From Prevotella sp. UBA6429 (GTDB lineage Bacteria; Bacteroidota; Bacteroidia; Bacteroidales; Bacteroidaceae): DNA of 34,974 nt. The number at the start of each line of letters is the position of its first letter. The stretch's first letter is position 1. Shown one piece after another: positions 26,536 through 34,919 of the stretch. The notes beneath the pieces were generated by a model, which saw nothing but the letters and a program-made list of their open reading frames with translations, was not told where the DNA came from and made no database searches. The stretch is from assembly GCA_002437285.1 (NCBI GenBank), contig DJOV01000036.1, forward strand, positions 1-34,974. Reading direction: 5' to 3'. The translations under genes and the position numbers were made by a program.

Positions 26536-26577
26536 AAGTGCGCTTCATAGGCTCAGCCTTAGGGAGCGCACTTTTTT
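26536..26577 (+). terminator. Terminator of the EF-G2 gene
   Basis: AAGTGCGCT (26536-26544) pairs with AGCGCACTT (26565-26573) and is followed by a run of T ending at 26577. AGGCT and AGCCT in the loop can pair too. The T-run is also the left copy of the target duplication of the MITE that follows. Confidence 0.85.
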
Positions 26578-26579
26578 AT
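26572..26579. repeat. Target-site duplication, left copy
   Basis: TTTTTTAT directly precedes the left end of the 335-bp element; the same octamer follows its right end at 26915-26922. It lies in the T-run of the EF-G2 terminator, so the insertion split the sequence just after that terminator. Confidence 0.85.
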
Positions 26580-26914
26580 GGCTCTTCCGGAATTTGGCGT
26601 GACAAGACCAATGGCTGGAATGTAAACCCAGTTAAACCGCTCACGCCATTCATCCATCCCTGTCCACGGAGTGTGAACAGCGCGCCCTGCGAGACATGCG
26701 TGAGCGGTTTCATTCGGTTTATGGCCAGGGGTGCGGGAAGGCGGCGAGAGCCGCCATGTTGACGTTTGCATCCTTAGCCGTGAGCTTGCTCACAAGGCCA
26801 AGGATGCAAACATCAGCATGAGCCCGTCAGGGCTTCCCGCACCCCTGGGGTTTATATGAGTTTACATTCAAGCCCAACGTAAGGGGGGGCATCACTCATA
26901 ATTCCGGAAGAGCC
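26580..26914. mobile_element. 335-bp MITE with ISL3-like ends and strong internal structure
   Basis: Perfect 15-bp terminal inverted repeats: GGCTCTTCCGGAATT at 26580-26594 and its complement at 26900-26914, flanked by a perfect 8-bp direct repeat (TTTTTTAT). Terminal GGCTCTT and an 8-bp duplication are what I know of the ISL3 family, so an ISL3-type transposase probably mobilises it; none is encoded here. Nested inside are: subterminal GAATGTAAAC (26618-26627) against its complement (26860-26869); 16-bp CCAGGGGTGCGGGAAG (26725-26740) against 26833-26848; a GGCGGC-GAGA-GCCGCC tetraloop hairpin (26740-26755); a 12-bp stem (26764-26775 with 26800-26811) capped by GTGAGC/GCTCAC; and a 13-bp inverted repeat (26634-26646 with 26698-26710). 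No coding frame is convincing. Confidence 0.85.
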
Positions 26915-26922
26915 TTTTTTAT
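26915..26922. repeat. Target-site duplication, right copy
   Basis: TTTTTTAT directly after the right terminal inverted repeat, identical to 26572-26579. Confidence 0.85.
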
Positions 26923-27009
26923 GCCCCCGCACAGCCGCGTCCCCACATGAAAAAGCGCTCTATAGCGATAGGAAAATGACCATCACACTTGAATTACTTG
27001 TCTCTTCCC

Positions 27010-27040
27010 TTGCCCTTTGCGAATATTTTGAGTAACTTTA
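27010..27040 (+). promoter_or_regulatory. Probable promoter of the SNF2 helicase operon
   Basis: TTG at 27010-27012, 20-base spacer, TAACTTTA at 27033-27040 (one mismatch to TAnnTTTG). Transcription from here gives a leader of about 225 bases that contains both structured elements. Confidence 0.5.
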
Positions 27041-27070
27041 CATCCTGCAAACCATATAAGACGCAATAAA

Positions 27071-27093
27071 GGTGGTTTCTATAAATTACCACC
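27071..27093. repeat. 23-bp dyad motif, copy 1
   Basis: GGTGG, four variable bases, TATAAATTACC, one variable base, CC. The ends GGTGGT and ACCACC are complementary. A second copy lies at 34920-34942 and matches at 18 of 23 positions, all differences falling in the variable places. Confidence 0.6.
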
Positions 27094-27131
27094 ATAAAAA
27101 CAAAAATAATGAAGGGCTACGTTTTGCCATC

Positions 27132-27231
27132 TTTTGGCCTCTTTTCGGCTCAGGCCACCACCTCGTTCGGTTGTATAGCCCGCTATACTTCCGCACTCGC
27201 TGATGCCCTGAACTCGAAAAGAGCCTCAAAA
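27132..27231. repeat. 100-bp imperfect inverted repeat in the helicase leader
   Basis: Arms of about 47 and 49 bases meet at a perfect GTATAG-CCCG-CTATAC hairpin (27173-27188). The outer parts pair as TTTTG with CAAAA, and CTCTTTTCG (about 27139-27148) with CGAAAAGAG (about 27215-27223). Intermediate pairs include CAGG with CCTG. It would form one long rod in the mRNA leader. It could be a dispersed palindromic repeat or a cis-acting RNA. Confidence 0.6.
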
Positions 27232-27273
27232 TCTGACAAAGCTTATTTATAGAACCCACCTAAATACACAAAC

Positions 27274-30108
27274 ATGGAATTGGACAACTTCTTAGCCGGT
27301 CTTAAAAGAGCCAGTCATCAGCATCAAGCAACGCACAGCAAGAGCAAAGCCGACGAAATCTTCTTCATGATAGCCAGCAAGGCAGACGGTTCACAGTGGG
27401 TGAGCGTTGTCAACAAGAAGATGAAGCCAATAGATGTCGACTACCGCGATATGAGTGGCAATGAGGCATTGGCTCTACGCAGCATGGAACGCATCTACGA
27501 GCGCGACTTGTTTCATGTGGAATGGGGAGCAGAGGACGACAGCGCGGGAACTGTCAGCTTAACCCAACATCCGCATTTGCTCTACCAATTGGTAAGGTGT
27601 AACAATCTTGTGTCTTCCGACGGAAAGCCCATCAGTGTGAGCCAAGAGACGGCACTGGTCATCTTGCGGCTCAACGCACAAAAAAAGGACGAGAAGACCC
27701 TCTTGCAACCCGAGCTGGCGCTTACCACGACCGACGAAAAGCATCTGGAGCCTAAAGCCAGTACGGCGCCCACTTTTCTTTCCGACTGTTTTGCCATTTC
27801 AGACCACGTCCTATACCCCATAGCCCCTCTTGGAGACAACTATGCACAATTGAAGTTCTTTCTTGCACCCATAGACAGCGCCATGGTGCAAGAATATCTG
27901 TCGGTGCTTTATTCCTACATAGACAACCTGCAAGTCGTCTATGCGGACTACGTCATAGAGCGACAACAACAGGAAGTCAAGCCGCACCCCACCCTGTTAT
28001 TTGAGAAAGTGGACACCGACCACACCCTTTACCTGCGCTTGGCGGAACAGCTCAAGGGGCTGTCCATCGACTTCTTGCAACGCTTTGATGTCAACACCAT
28101 CGCCACGCTCACGGATGACCACCGCATCATCGTGAGACAAGTATCCAACCTGCGGCTTGAGGACTACGCCGAATCCTTGCGCCAGCAGATCGTGAAGCAC
28201 GCCCCCAACCGACAAGTTGCCAAACAAGTCTATTACGACGACGAATACCTGTTTATCATACCCGAACAGGTTGCCGCCCCCTTCCTGCTCTCTGCCCTAC
28301 CCCAGTTGCTGAGCGAATACCAGCTTGTCGGCGCTGACAAGTTGCGCGACTATAAGGTGCGCCCCATCATGCCCAAGCTGAGCGTAAAACTTTCTTCCGG
28401 CATTGATTTTCTCGAGGGTGAGGCCAGCGTGGAACTCGATGGCGAGCAATTCTCACTCGGCCAACTCTTGGCACAATATTCCAAGAAACGTTATATCGAA
28501 CTGTCCGACGGCAATCGCGCCATCATCGACAATGGCTACATGCGCCGCCTGGAACGCATCTTCTCACGCAAGAGAGGCAAGGACGGCGGCATCAAGGTGT
28601 CGTTCTTCGACCTGCCCGAGATAGAAGACCTGCTCAACCACCAGCTGGAAGGCGAGGTGTTTCGCCACCATCGCGAAGTGTACGAAGGCTTCAACACATT
28701 GGCCACACAGCGACTCAAGACCCCCACGCTGCAAGCCTCACTGCGTCCCTACCAGCAGGAAGGCATCAAGTGGATGAAGTATCTCTACGACAACCACCTC
28801 GGAGGCTGTCTCGCCGACGACATGGGACTGGGCAAGACCGTGCAGACCATCGGCTTGCTGACACTCGTCTATCCTAAGGTGAAGAAGCCCACCCTCATCG
28901 TCATGCCGAGAAGCCTGCTCTTCAACTGGCAGAACGAATTGCAGCGGTTTGCCCCACAACTCTCCGTCTACACTTACTATGCCAGTGAGCGTGACCTCAA
29001 GGCAGCCATGAAACACCAGGTGATTCTCACCACCTACGCACTCGTACGCAACGACATCGACCAGCTGCGCCACAAGACTTTCCACATGGTTATACTTGAC
29101 GAGAGCCAGAACATCAAGAACACAGCCTCGCTGACCACACAAGCCACCCTTCTGCTGAGAGCCGACCACCGATTGGCACTTAGCGGCACACCCATTGAGA
29201 ACAACCTCACGGAACTCTACTCTTTGTTCCGATTTCTCAACCCGACGATGTTTGGCACAGCCGACGAGTTCAACTCACGATACACCTACCCCATCCAGCA
29301 TGATGATGACAAGGACGCCATGACCGCCCTGCGCCGCAAGATATTCCCCTTCATGCTTCGTCGCTTGAAGCGCGACGTGCTCAAGGACCTACCCGACCGC
29401 ATAGAGCAGACACTCTATGTGGAGATGTCACCCGAACAAGCCAAGTTCTATGAGCGCCGCCGTCAATACTACTACGAGCAGGTGCGAAAGACCATAGCCG
29501 TGGAGGGCGTGCAGAAGTCACAGTTTGTCATGTTCCAGGCGCTCAGCGAGCTGCGTCGCATTGCGTCGGTGCCCGAGAGCCTGAGCGATGGCCTGATCAG
29601 CTCGCCCAAGCTCGAACAGCTTATGGACGCAGTGGAGGATGCGGTGGAAAATGGGCACAAGGTCGTGGTGTTCTTCAACTTCATCGCCGGACTGGAACTG
29701 GCAGGCGAACGTCTCGAGCAGTCAGGCATCGACTTCTGCTCGATGACCGGTTCCACCCGTGACCGCCGCAGCATCGTGGAGCGTTTCCAGAACGATCCCG
29801 GATGCCGTGTGATGCTCATGACGCTGAAGACGGGTGGCGTGGGCCTCAACCTCACGGCCGCCGACACGGTGTTCATCTTCGAGCCCTGGTGGAACAAGGC
29901 CGCCGAGGAACAGGCCATCAACCGCCTGCACCGCTTCGGACAAAAAGCCAATGTCCTCAGCTACTCCCTCATCACAAGGGCCACCATCGAAGAGAAGATC
30001 CAACTGCTGCAACAGCAGAAAGCCGACCTCTTCGAAGGTCTCATCAGCGCCGACTCTTCTTCTGCCAAGCACCTGTCAGAGGAGGACATCCAGTTCATTC
30101 TTGGATAA
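27274..30108 (+). CDS. SNF2-family DEAD/DEAH-box helicase
   Basis: 944 aa, cytoplasmic ATP-driven DNA translocase of the Swi2/Snf2 group. Residues about 1-480 are a family-specific N-terminal region without known catalytic motifs. The SNF2 ATPase core starts near residue 490: LRPYQQEGIKWMKYLYDN (motif Q/I entry), GGCLADDMGLGKTVQTIGLL (motif I), LIVMPRSLLFNWQNEL (Ia), VILDESQNIKN (motif II, DESQ form), LALSGTPIENNLTELYSLF (III). The C-terminal helicase lobe shows VVVFFNFIAGLE, LMTLKTGGVGLNLTAADTVFIFEPWWN (V) and QAINRLHRFGQ (VI). Such proteins remodel protein-DNA complexes, as RapA does with RNA polymerase, and some serve phage defence. No methylase, nuclease or DISARM-type gene is beside it. 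It heads a probable operon with the 632-aa protein, 36 bases downstream, and has an unusually long structured leader. Confidence 0.93.
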   Translation: MELDNFLAGLKRASHQHQATHSKSKADEIFFMIASKADGSQWVSVVNKKMKPIDVDYRDMSGNEALALRSMERIYERDLFHVEWGAEDDSAGTVSLTQHPHLLYQLVRCNNLVSSDGKPISVSQETALVILRLNAQKKDEKTLLQPELALTTTDEKHLEPKASTAPTFLSDCFAISDHVLYPIAPLGDNYAQLKFFLAPIDSAMVQEYLSVLYSYIDNLQVVYADYVIERQQQEVKPHPTLLFEKVDTDHTLYLRLAEQLKGLSIDFLQRFDVNTIATLTDDHRIIVRQVSNLRLEDYAESLRQQIVKHAPNRQVAKQVYYDDEYLFIIPEQVAAPFLLSALPQLLSEYQLVGADKLRDYKVRPIMPKLSVKLSSGIDFLEGEASVELDGEQFSLGQLLAQYSKKRYIELSDGNRAIIDNGYMRRLERIFSRKRGKDGGIKVSFFDLPEIEDLLNHQLEGEVFRHHREVYEGFNTLATQRLKTPTLQASLRPYQQEGIKWMKYLYDNHLGGCLADDMGLGKTVQTIGLLTLVYPKVKKPTLIVMPRSLLFNWQNELQRFAPQLSVYTYYASERDLKAAMKHQVILTTYALVRNDIDQLRHKTFHMVILDESQNIKNTASLTTQATLLLRADHRLALSGTPIENNLTELYSLFRFLNPTMFGTADEFNSRYTYPIQHDDDKDAMTALRRKIFPFMLRRLKRDVLKDLPDRIEQTLYVEMSPEQAKFYERRRQYYYEQVRKTIAVEGVQKSQFVMFQALSELRRIASVPESLSDGLISSPKLEQLMDAVEDAVENGHKVVVFFNFIAGLELAGERLEQSGIDFCSMTGSTRDRRSIVERFQNDPGCRVMLMTLKTGGVGLNLTAADTVFIFEPWWNKAAEEQAINRLHRFGQKANVLSYSLITRATIEEKIQLLQQQKADLFEGLISADSSSAKHLSEEDIQFILG

Positions 30109-30144
30109 TCGCAATAGGGCTTACACTTAATTTAACAATCGACA

Positions 30145-32043
30145 ATGGCAACACAATTAACACAGAACATGAAGGAAATGGATCCATCAACACTTCCCGT
30201 CCGGCATCTGCACAAGCCCAGTCCTCTGGAAGTCAGACAAATAACCAACCAATTGGCACAAGACACGAAAAGCACTCTGCAAAACAAAGCCGAGCCTTTC
30301 TTGGCACTCATGCGAAAATACAGGTTCACATTCAACCCAAATGAACAGCCAGTGGAAGAACCGCCCATTGTCAGCACGTTTCGCTCATCCCATAACCAAT
30401 TAAAGTCAAAATGGGTAGACCTGCTCGTATTGTTCTACAACCCTAAAAATCACGTTCTCATCTTTGATGACATGCCTAAGCCTCAGGTTGACCTTTGGCG
30501 TGAAGTGTTGCGCAACCACTATGTCATATGCGATGATGTGAATAAGATTATGGGAACCAATTGTTTCAAAAAAGACCGTTGGGGCTGTGCCTACTCCCAT
30601 CTGACCGAACCTCTGTGCTATTATTTCACAGAGACACGCCACCAAGCCGAGGGCGACCCTGGCGGATACTATCGTGACTGGGACACTTTTATCCATAGCA
30701 AGATATCACATCAACAAGAACTGCTCAAGAAGTTTTTCCCTGACTTGACAACCATCGACGGTCGCGACAGCCTGCCTGAGGAATCTGACTTCAAGCGTTA
30801 CAACAACGAGTATATTGTGTTTTCCAAGCTGCCCGTCCTGGCCATGCTTTATGAAAGCGATCAGCTGCCTCATAACCTAAACAAGCAGACTGCTGCTGTG
30901 GTAAAGAGGGCACAGAAGGCTCTATTGCTACCCGATTTTTTCGATTACTATCCAGGCAGCGCCCAAGCGCCTCTCAGCACATCATTGCTGGTCAATTACT
31001 ACATCTTCTTCCGCGAATACACAAGACAGGAAACATTGCCTGACAATCCCGAACAGCTCATCAAGCACATCTTCGACAAGATGTTTTTGGCAAATCCCTG
31101 CAACGCCTTCACACTGTCTGTGCTATTGCCTTACCTCACAGGCATCAAGAAAAGCAAACTGGAGACTTACAACTACAGCCATGTGATCAAGGCACTGGTC
31201 GATCTTCTCCGTAAGCATTACAACAAGAATTGGCTGTCCATAGACCAGCTGATCATGAAATTGCGCATGTCAGATACGAGCAATGAAGAGCATTTCCTGC
31301 TTGTCTCCCCCTATTACATCGACGACATGGATTTGCGCAATGGGTTCATTAAGGACAAGAATCCCGACTGCTACATCCATCCAGGCAATCTTGTGCGCCA
31401 ATTGTCCGAGCCTTTTGTCAAGGCCGTGCTTTGTGTCCTTGCCACATTTGGCATCGCCGAGCTGGCCTATCGCGAGCCACAAGATGGAGACACCTCACCC
31501 TATGACGGCCTGCAATATGTGCACTTGACCGAACTGGGCAAATACGCCTTGGGGTTGACTGACAACTATGAGCCACAGGTCGCCAACGACAATTCATCCG
31601 CATTTGAACTTGACGACCGACGGTTGCTCATCAAGGTCCTGCACGATTCACCCTTCCAGCAAATCCTTGCCGACTATGCCGATTGCATCACGCCCACGCT
31701 CTACAGCGTGAGCTACGAGTCGTTTCTTCGCAACTGTTCCACCCGATTCGAAGTGGAGCGCAAGGTGAAAATGTTTGGCCAGTACATCGGCGAGAAACAG
31801 CCCCAGCTGTGGAAAGACTTCCTGAAGGATGTGGTGAAACGCTGCAATCCCTTCACCATGCCCAAAGACCATTACATCCTCCTCACCCTTCCCAAGGACA
31901 ACATCGAACTGCAACGCCTCGTGCTCGGCAACCCATCCATACGCCGCTATGTGCTGAAGGTCGAAGGATACAAGTTGCTGGTCAAGCAGAATGACCTTGA
32001 CAATTTGTCCAAAGCGATGAAAAAGTTCGGTTACCTCATTTGA
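30145..32043 (+). CDS. Unrecognised 632-aa protein, partner of the SNF2 helicase
   Basis: Cytoplasmic by lack of signal peptide or membrane span. It follows the helicase after 36 bases, so the two are probably translated from one mRNA. The first about 80 residues are charged and likely flexible (HLHKPSPLEVRQITNQLAQDTK). The middle is helical, with many Tyr and Leu (LLVNYYIFFREYTRQETLPDNPEQLIKHIF). Near residue 460-475, DGLQYVHLTELGKYALGLTD resembles the wing of a winged-helix domain. The last about 60 residues, LPKDNIELQRLVLGNPSIRRYVLKVEG followed by KQNDLDNLSKAMKKFGYLI, recall the C-terminal module of XPB-like helicase-associated proteins, but no ATPase motif is present. I do not know a characterised family. 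A DNA-binding or helicase-adaptor role is an inference from context and these weak resemblances. Confidence 0.8.
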   Translation: MATQLTQNMKEMDPSTLPVRHLHKPSPLEVRQITNQLAQDTKSTLQNKAEPFLALMRKYRFTFNPNEQPVEEPPIVSTFRSSHNQLKSKWVDLLVLFYNPKNHVLIFDDMPKPQVDLWREVLRNHYVICDDVNKIMGTNCFKKDRWGCAYSHLTEPLCYYFTETRHQAEGDPGGYYRDWDTFIHSKISHQQELLKKFFPDLTTIDGRDSLPEESDFKRYNNEYIVFSKLPVLAMLYESDQLPHNLNKQTAAVVKRAQKALLLPDFFDYYPGSAQAPLSTSLLVNYYIFFREYTRQETLPDNPEQLIKHIFDKMFLANPCNAFTLSVLLPYLTGIKKSKLETYNYSHVIKALVDLLRKHYNKNWLSIDQLIMKLRMSDTSNEEHFLLVSPYYIDDMDLRNGFIKDKNPDCYIHPGNLVRQLSEPFVKAVLCVLATFGIAELAYREPQDGDTSPYDGLQYVHLTELGKYALGLTDNYEPQVANDNSSAFELDDRRLLIKVLHDSPFQQILADYADCITPTLYSVSYESFLRNCSTRFEVERKVKMFGQYIGEKQPQLWKDFLKDVVKRCNPFTMPKDHYILLTLPKDNIELQRLVLGNPSIRRYVLKVEGYKLLVKQNDLDNLSKAMKKFGYLI

Positions 32044-32090
32044 CACTACGCATCAGACAACTCACAACAAAAAAAAGCATAGCACACATC

Positions 32091-32636
32091 ATGATGATAG
32101 ACGAGATTATCAAGTACAACGAGAAGTTCGTGGCCAAGAAGGGTTACGAGCAGTATGTCACAAGCAAATACCCCGACAAGAAGCTGGCGATACTGTCGTG
32201 CATGGACACTCGCCTGACAGAACTTCTGCCGGCAGCCCTGGGCTTGAAGAACGGCGACGCCAAGCTCATCAAGAATGCGGGCGGCCTGGTCATCAGTCCT
32301 TTCGATTCGGCCATGCGCAGTTTGCTCGTGGCCATATACGAGTTGGGCGTGGAAGAGATCATGGTCGTGGCACACTCCCAGTGTGGAGCTTGCCACATGA
32401 ATGGTGCCGAGATGAAGGAGCTCATGGTCAGGCGTGGCATCCGCCAGGATGTCATCGACACCATCGGCCTGTGTGGCATCGACCTCGACCACTGGCTCGA
32501 GGGCTTTCACGACACGGAAGATTCCGTGCGCAACACGGTCAACACCATCCGCCACCATCCGCTCGTGCCGAAGGACGTCAACCTATACGGATACATCATC
32601 GACTCGCACACAGGAAAACTGACCAAAGTGATCTGA
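32091..32636 (+). CDS. Beta-class carbonic anhydrase
   Basis: 181 aa from the ATG at 32091 (a second ATG follows at once); the frame is open back to 32040 but that part overlaps the previous stop region and lacks homology. It interconverts CO2 and bicarbonate in the cytoplasm. The zinc site is complete: Cys37-x-Asp39-x-Arg41 (LSCMDTRL) and His95-x2-Cys98 (VVAHSQCGACHM). The short length and the sequence LKNGDAKLIKNAGGLV fit the compact Cab-like branch. It begins 47 bases after the 632-aa protein and may be in the same transcript, though a functional link to the helicase is not evident. Carbonic anhydrases supply bicarbonate for carboxylations, important in capnophilic Bacteroidales. Confidence 0.93.
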   Translation: MMIDEIIKYNEKFVAKKGYEQYVTSKYPDKKLAILSCMDTRLTELLPAALGLKNGDAKLIKNAGGLVISPFDSAMRSLLVAIYELGVEEIMVVAHSQCGACHMNGAEMKELMVRRGIRQDVIDTIGLCGIDLDHWLEGFHDTEDSVRNTVNTIRHHPLVPKDVNLYGYIIDSHTGKLTKVI

Positions 32637-32764
32637 GCGCCATCTCCATGTTTTTTCCGTCCCCGTTGATGACGCCCCTCCTCAGCATGGATACCAGGCA
32701 ATGCTTTGCTACATGCGACAACACTTTGGAGACATGTGCAAAAGTCACTTGCCAAGAAACTCCA

Positions 32765-32772
32765 TAACTTTG
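32765..32772 (+). promoter_or_regulatory. -7 element of the GH43-type gene
   Basis: TAACTTTG matches TAnnTTTG, 80 bases before the ATG at 32853. No TTTG at the standard -33 distance. Confidence 0.5.
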
Positions 32773-32852
32773 CATTGGCGCACAGGACGAGCGGCTGAGA
32801 ACATCTCTCCCACACGCCCGCGCCACATCAACCAACCGAAAAACAAAGAAAG

Positions 32853-34910
32853 ATGAAACGCAACCTGAAACGAACCTTGTGTGGCCTGTTGGCCTGCCTG
32901 GCCACCACCGCGGGCCTGGCACAGAACCCTTACCTGCCCCTTTGGGAGCACCTGCCCGACGGCGAGCCCCGTGTGTTTGAAGACCCCGACCACCCCGGGC
33001 ACTATCGCGCCTATATCATCGGGTCACACGACATGACCCGCACGGCCTACTGCGGCAACGACGTACGCATGTGGTCGGCTCCCGTCGAGGACCTCACGCA
33101 GTGGCGCGACGAGGGCCCCCTCTTCAGTTATTACGTCAACGGCCAGTGGGACACGATGTTCGCCCCCGACCTTGTCGAGACCACCGACCGGCGAACGGGG
33201 AAACGCACCTACTGGCTCTACCCCCACTCGCGCGGATGGGGACGCGTGGCCATGGTCTGCAAGGGCGACCGCCCCAACGGGCCCTTCACGCCAGTGAACC
33301 TCACGCCCGACGGCACAAAGTGCGTCAACGGGTCGCTCATCGACTTCGACCCGTCGGTCTTCATCGAGAACGTCAGCGACCCCAAGGACCCCGACTATGC
33401 GCGCGGCTTCCGTGCCTATGTCTTCTATGGTTTTCGCCATTCCACGGCCTACGAGCTCGACCCCGACAACATGTATGCCGTGAGGCCCGGTACCCAGGTG
33501 CACGACTATTTCCTGCCGGCCAGCGAGCGCTACGGTGAGGTGCGCGACCCCAAGGGCACCACCTACCCGGCCCTCTACAAGGGGCAGAATCCCGGCGACT
33601 TCAACTTTTTTGAAGCCTCATCCATCCGGCAAGTCGGCAACAAGTACGTGATGGTCTTCTCCGGCTACTCGGGGCCCGACTACGGCCTCGGCTCCACCAA
33701 CTCGGCCCTGCGCTACGCCTACGGCGACAGTCCGCTCGGGCCGTGGCGCTCAGGCGGCGTGCTCGTCGACTCACGCGGCGTGGTACCTAACGAGGACGGT
33801 TCGCACCTCACCACCAGCAACTTCGGCCACAACACCCACGGCTCTCTGCAGCAGATCAACGGACAGTGGTATGTGTTCTACCACAGGCCACCCCGTTGCT
33901 TCGGCTTTGCCCGGCAGGCCATGGTGGCGCCTGTCAAGATCGAGTGCGACAAGAAACCCGTAGCCGAGGGCGGACGCGTGCACATCGTGGCCTACGACCC
34001 CTACGCCAAGAATCAGGAATGGACGGCCCATGCGGCCGACGGCATGACCTACACAGGTGCCGAGGTGACCAGCGAGGGCTTCCAGATCTATGGTCTCAAC
34101 CCCTACCAATACTACTCGGCCGGCATCGCCTGCCACATCAGCGGCAACGACTGGCTGCAAGACAACTACGACAACTGGCACAACGGCATGGATCTCGCCG
34201 GTGTCACCAACCGGGGCATCATCGGCTTCAAGTACTTCGGGTTTGGCGGACTGGCCAAGCCCACCAAGGGCCTCAAGGCTTTCGCGCCGACGGCCAAGGG
34301 TGACGGCACGGAGCTTCATGTCAACCTCACTCCCGGCGGACATGGAGCGTTCACCATCCACGTCATGCTCGACGGCCCCTATGCCAACGCCACGTGGAAG
34401 GGTCGTGAGATAGCCACCATCAACGTGCCGGCCGGTGCCGAGCGCAAGGCCACCACGTTCACCGTGCCGGTGCCCGCCGTCGAGGGGCTCAAGGGCAAGC
34501 ACGCCCTCTACCTCGTGGCCGAGGGACCCGAGGTCAGCCAGCCTGCAGCCGCACGCCGACCGCAAGGCACACCCCAGCAGGCCACACGTCCCGAGGGTCT
34601 CTTCGACCTCCACGGACTGGGCTTTGCCAAGCGGGGACAGGCCTGCGAGCCAGAGGCCGTACCCACCGTGAGCATCACCGTCGACGGCAAGCCAGTGGCG
34701 TTGCCCACCATGCCACAGTTGGCCTCCAACGCCAACGGCATCATGGATCTCTCGCGTTACCAGGCCTACGCACCACTCACCGCCACCTCGGTCATCAAGG
34801 CCACAGCATCCGACCCTGCCGTCACAGTGCAGGTTGGCAAGGTAACCGACGGCCGCGCAACGGTCACTTGCACCTACCGCGGCGTCAAGAAAGTGTATGT
34901 GATCAACTAA
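32853..34910 (+). CDS. Secreted glycoside hydrolase, GH43-type five-bladed propeller
   Basis: 685 aa with a signal peptide (MKRNLKRTLCGLLACLATTAGLAQ, cleavage after about 24) and no lipobox Cys at the cut site, so periplasmic or secreted. The N-terminal two thirds fit the GH43 propeller: Asp44 in GEPRVFEDPDHPGHYRAYIIGSHD as base, Asp166 in LIDFDPSVFIEN as pKa modulator, Glu254 in NFFEASSIRQVGNKYVMVFSGY as acid. The residues after about 400 (GMTYTGAEVTSEGFQIYGL, then GNDWLQDNYDNWHNGMDLAG) and the beta-rich tail resemble appended carbohydrate-binding modules, including a CBM6-like one. GH43 enzymes cleave arabinofuranosyl, xylosyl or galactosyl linkages in plant polysaccharides; which one cannot be read here. 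Codon use is strikingly GC-rich compared with the regulator near 14 kb. Transcribed from its own promoter. Confidence 0.85.
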   Translation: MKRNLKRTLCGLLACLATTAGLAQNPYLPLWEHLPDGEPRVFEDPDHPGHYRAYIIGSHDMTRTAYCGNDVRMWSAPVEDLTQWRDEGPLFSYYVNGQWDTMFAPDLVETTDRRTGKRTYWLYPHSRGWGRVAMVCKGDRPNGPFTPVNLTPDGTKCVNGSLIDFDPSVFIENVSDPKDPDYARGFRAYVFYGFRHSTAYELDPDNMYAVRPGTQVHDYFLPASERYGEVRDPKGTTYPALYKGQNPGDFNFFEASSIRQVGNKYVMVFSGYSGPDYGLGSTNSALRYAYGDSPLGPWRSGGVLVDSRGVVPNEDGSHLTTSNFGHNTHGSLQQINGQWYVFYHRPPRCFGFARQAMVAPVKIECDKKPVAEGGRVHIVAYDPYAKNQEWTAHAADGMTYTGAEVTSEGFQIYGLNPYQYYSAGIACHISGNDWLQDNYDNWHNGMDLAGVTNRGIIGFKYFGFGGLAKPTKGLKAFAPTAKGDGTELHVNLTPGGHGAFTIHVMLDGPYANATWKGREIATINVPAGAERKATTFTVPVPAVEGLKGKHALYLVAEGPEVSQPAAARRPQGTPQQATRPEGLFDLHGLGFAKRGQACEPEAVPTVSITVDGKPVALPTMPQLASNANGIMDLSRYQAYAPLTATSVIKATASDPAVTVQVGKVTDGRATVTCTYRGVKKVYVIN

Positions 34911-34919
34911 ACCACACAA

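Larger units (their letters stand above)
26923..27273. other. Leader region of the SNF2 helicase operon
   Basis: 351 bases without a convincing gene. They hold a probable promoter (27010-27040), a 23-bp motif also found at the right edge of the window (27071-27093), and a 100-bp imperfect inverted repeat (27132-27231). The frame 27109-27252 (47 aa, starting MKGYVLPSFGLF) spans the inverted repeat and is most likely not a gene. Confidence 0.6.

Noticed and set aside
27109..27252. 47-codon ORF in the helicase leader
   Set aside because: It lies across a 100-bp palindrome, which explains the sequence better than a peptide; no conserved features.
27274..32636. Known anti-phage system (DISARM or Zorya type) around the SNF2 helicase
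   Set aside because: No methylase, phospholipase-D protein, motor proteins or nuclease nearby; the third gene is an ordinary carbonic anhydrase.
33771..34919. 382-codon minus-strand frame opposite the GH43-type gene
   Set aside because: Shadow of a GC-rich coding region; Gly/Val/His-rich without motifs.
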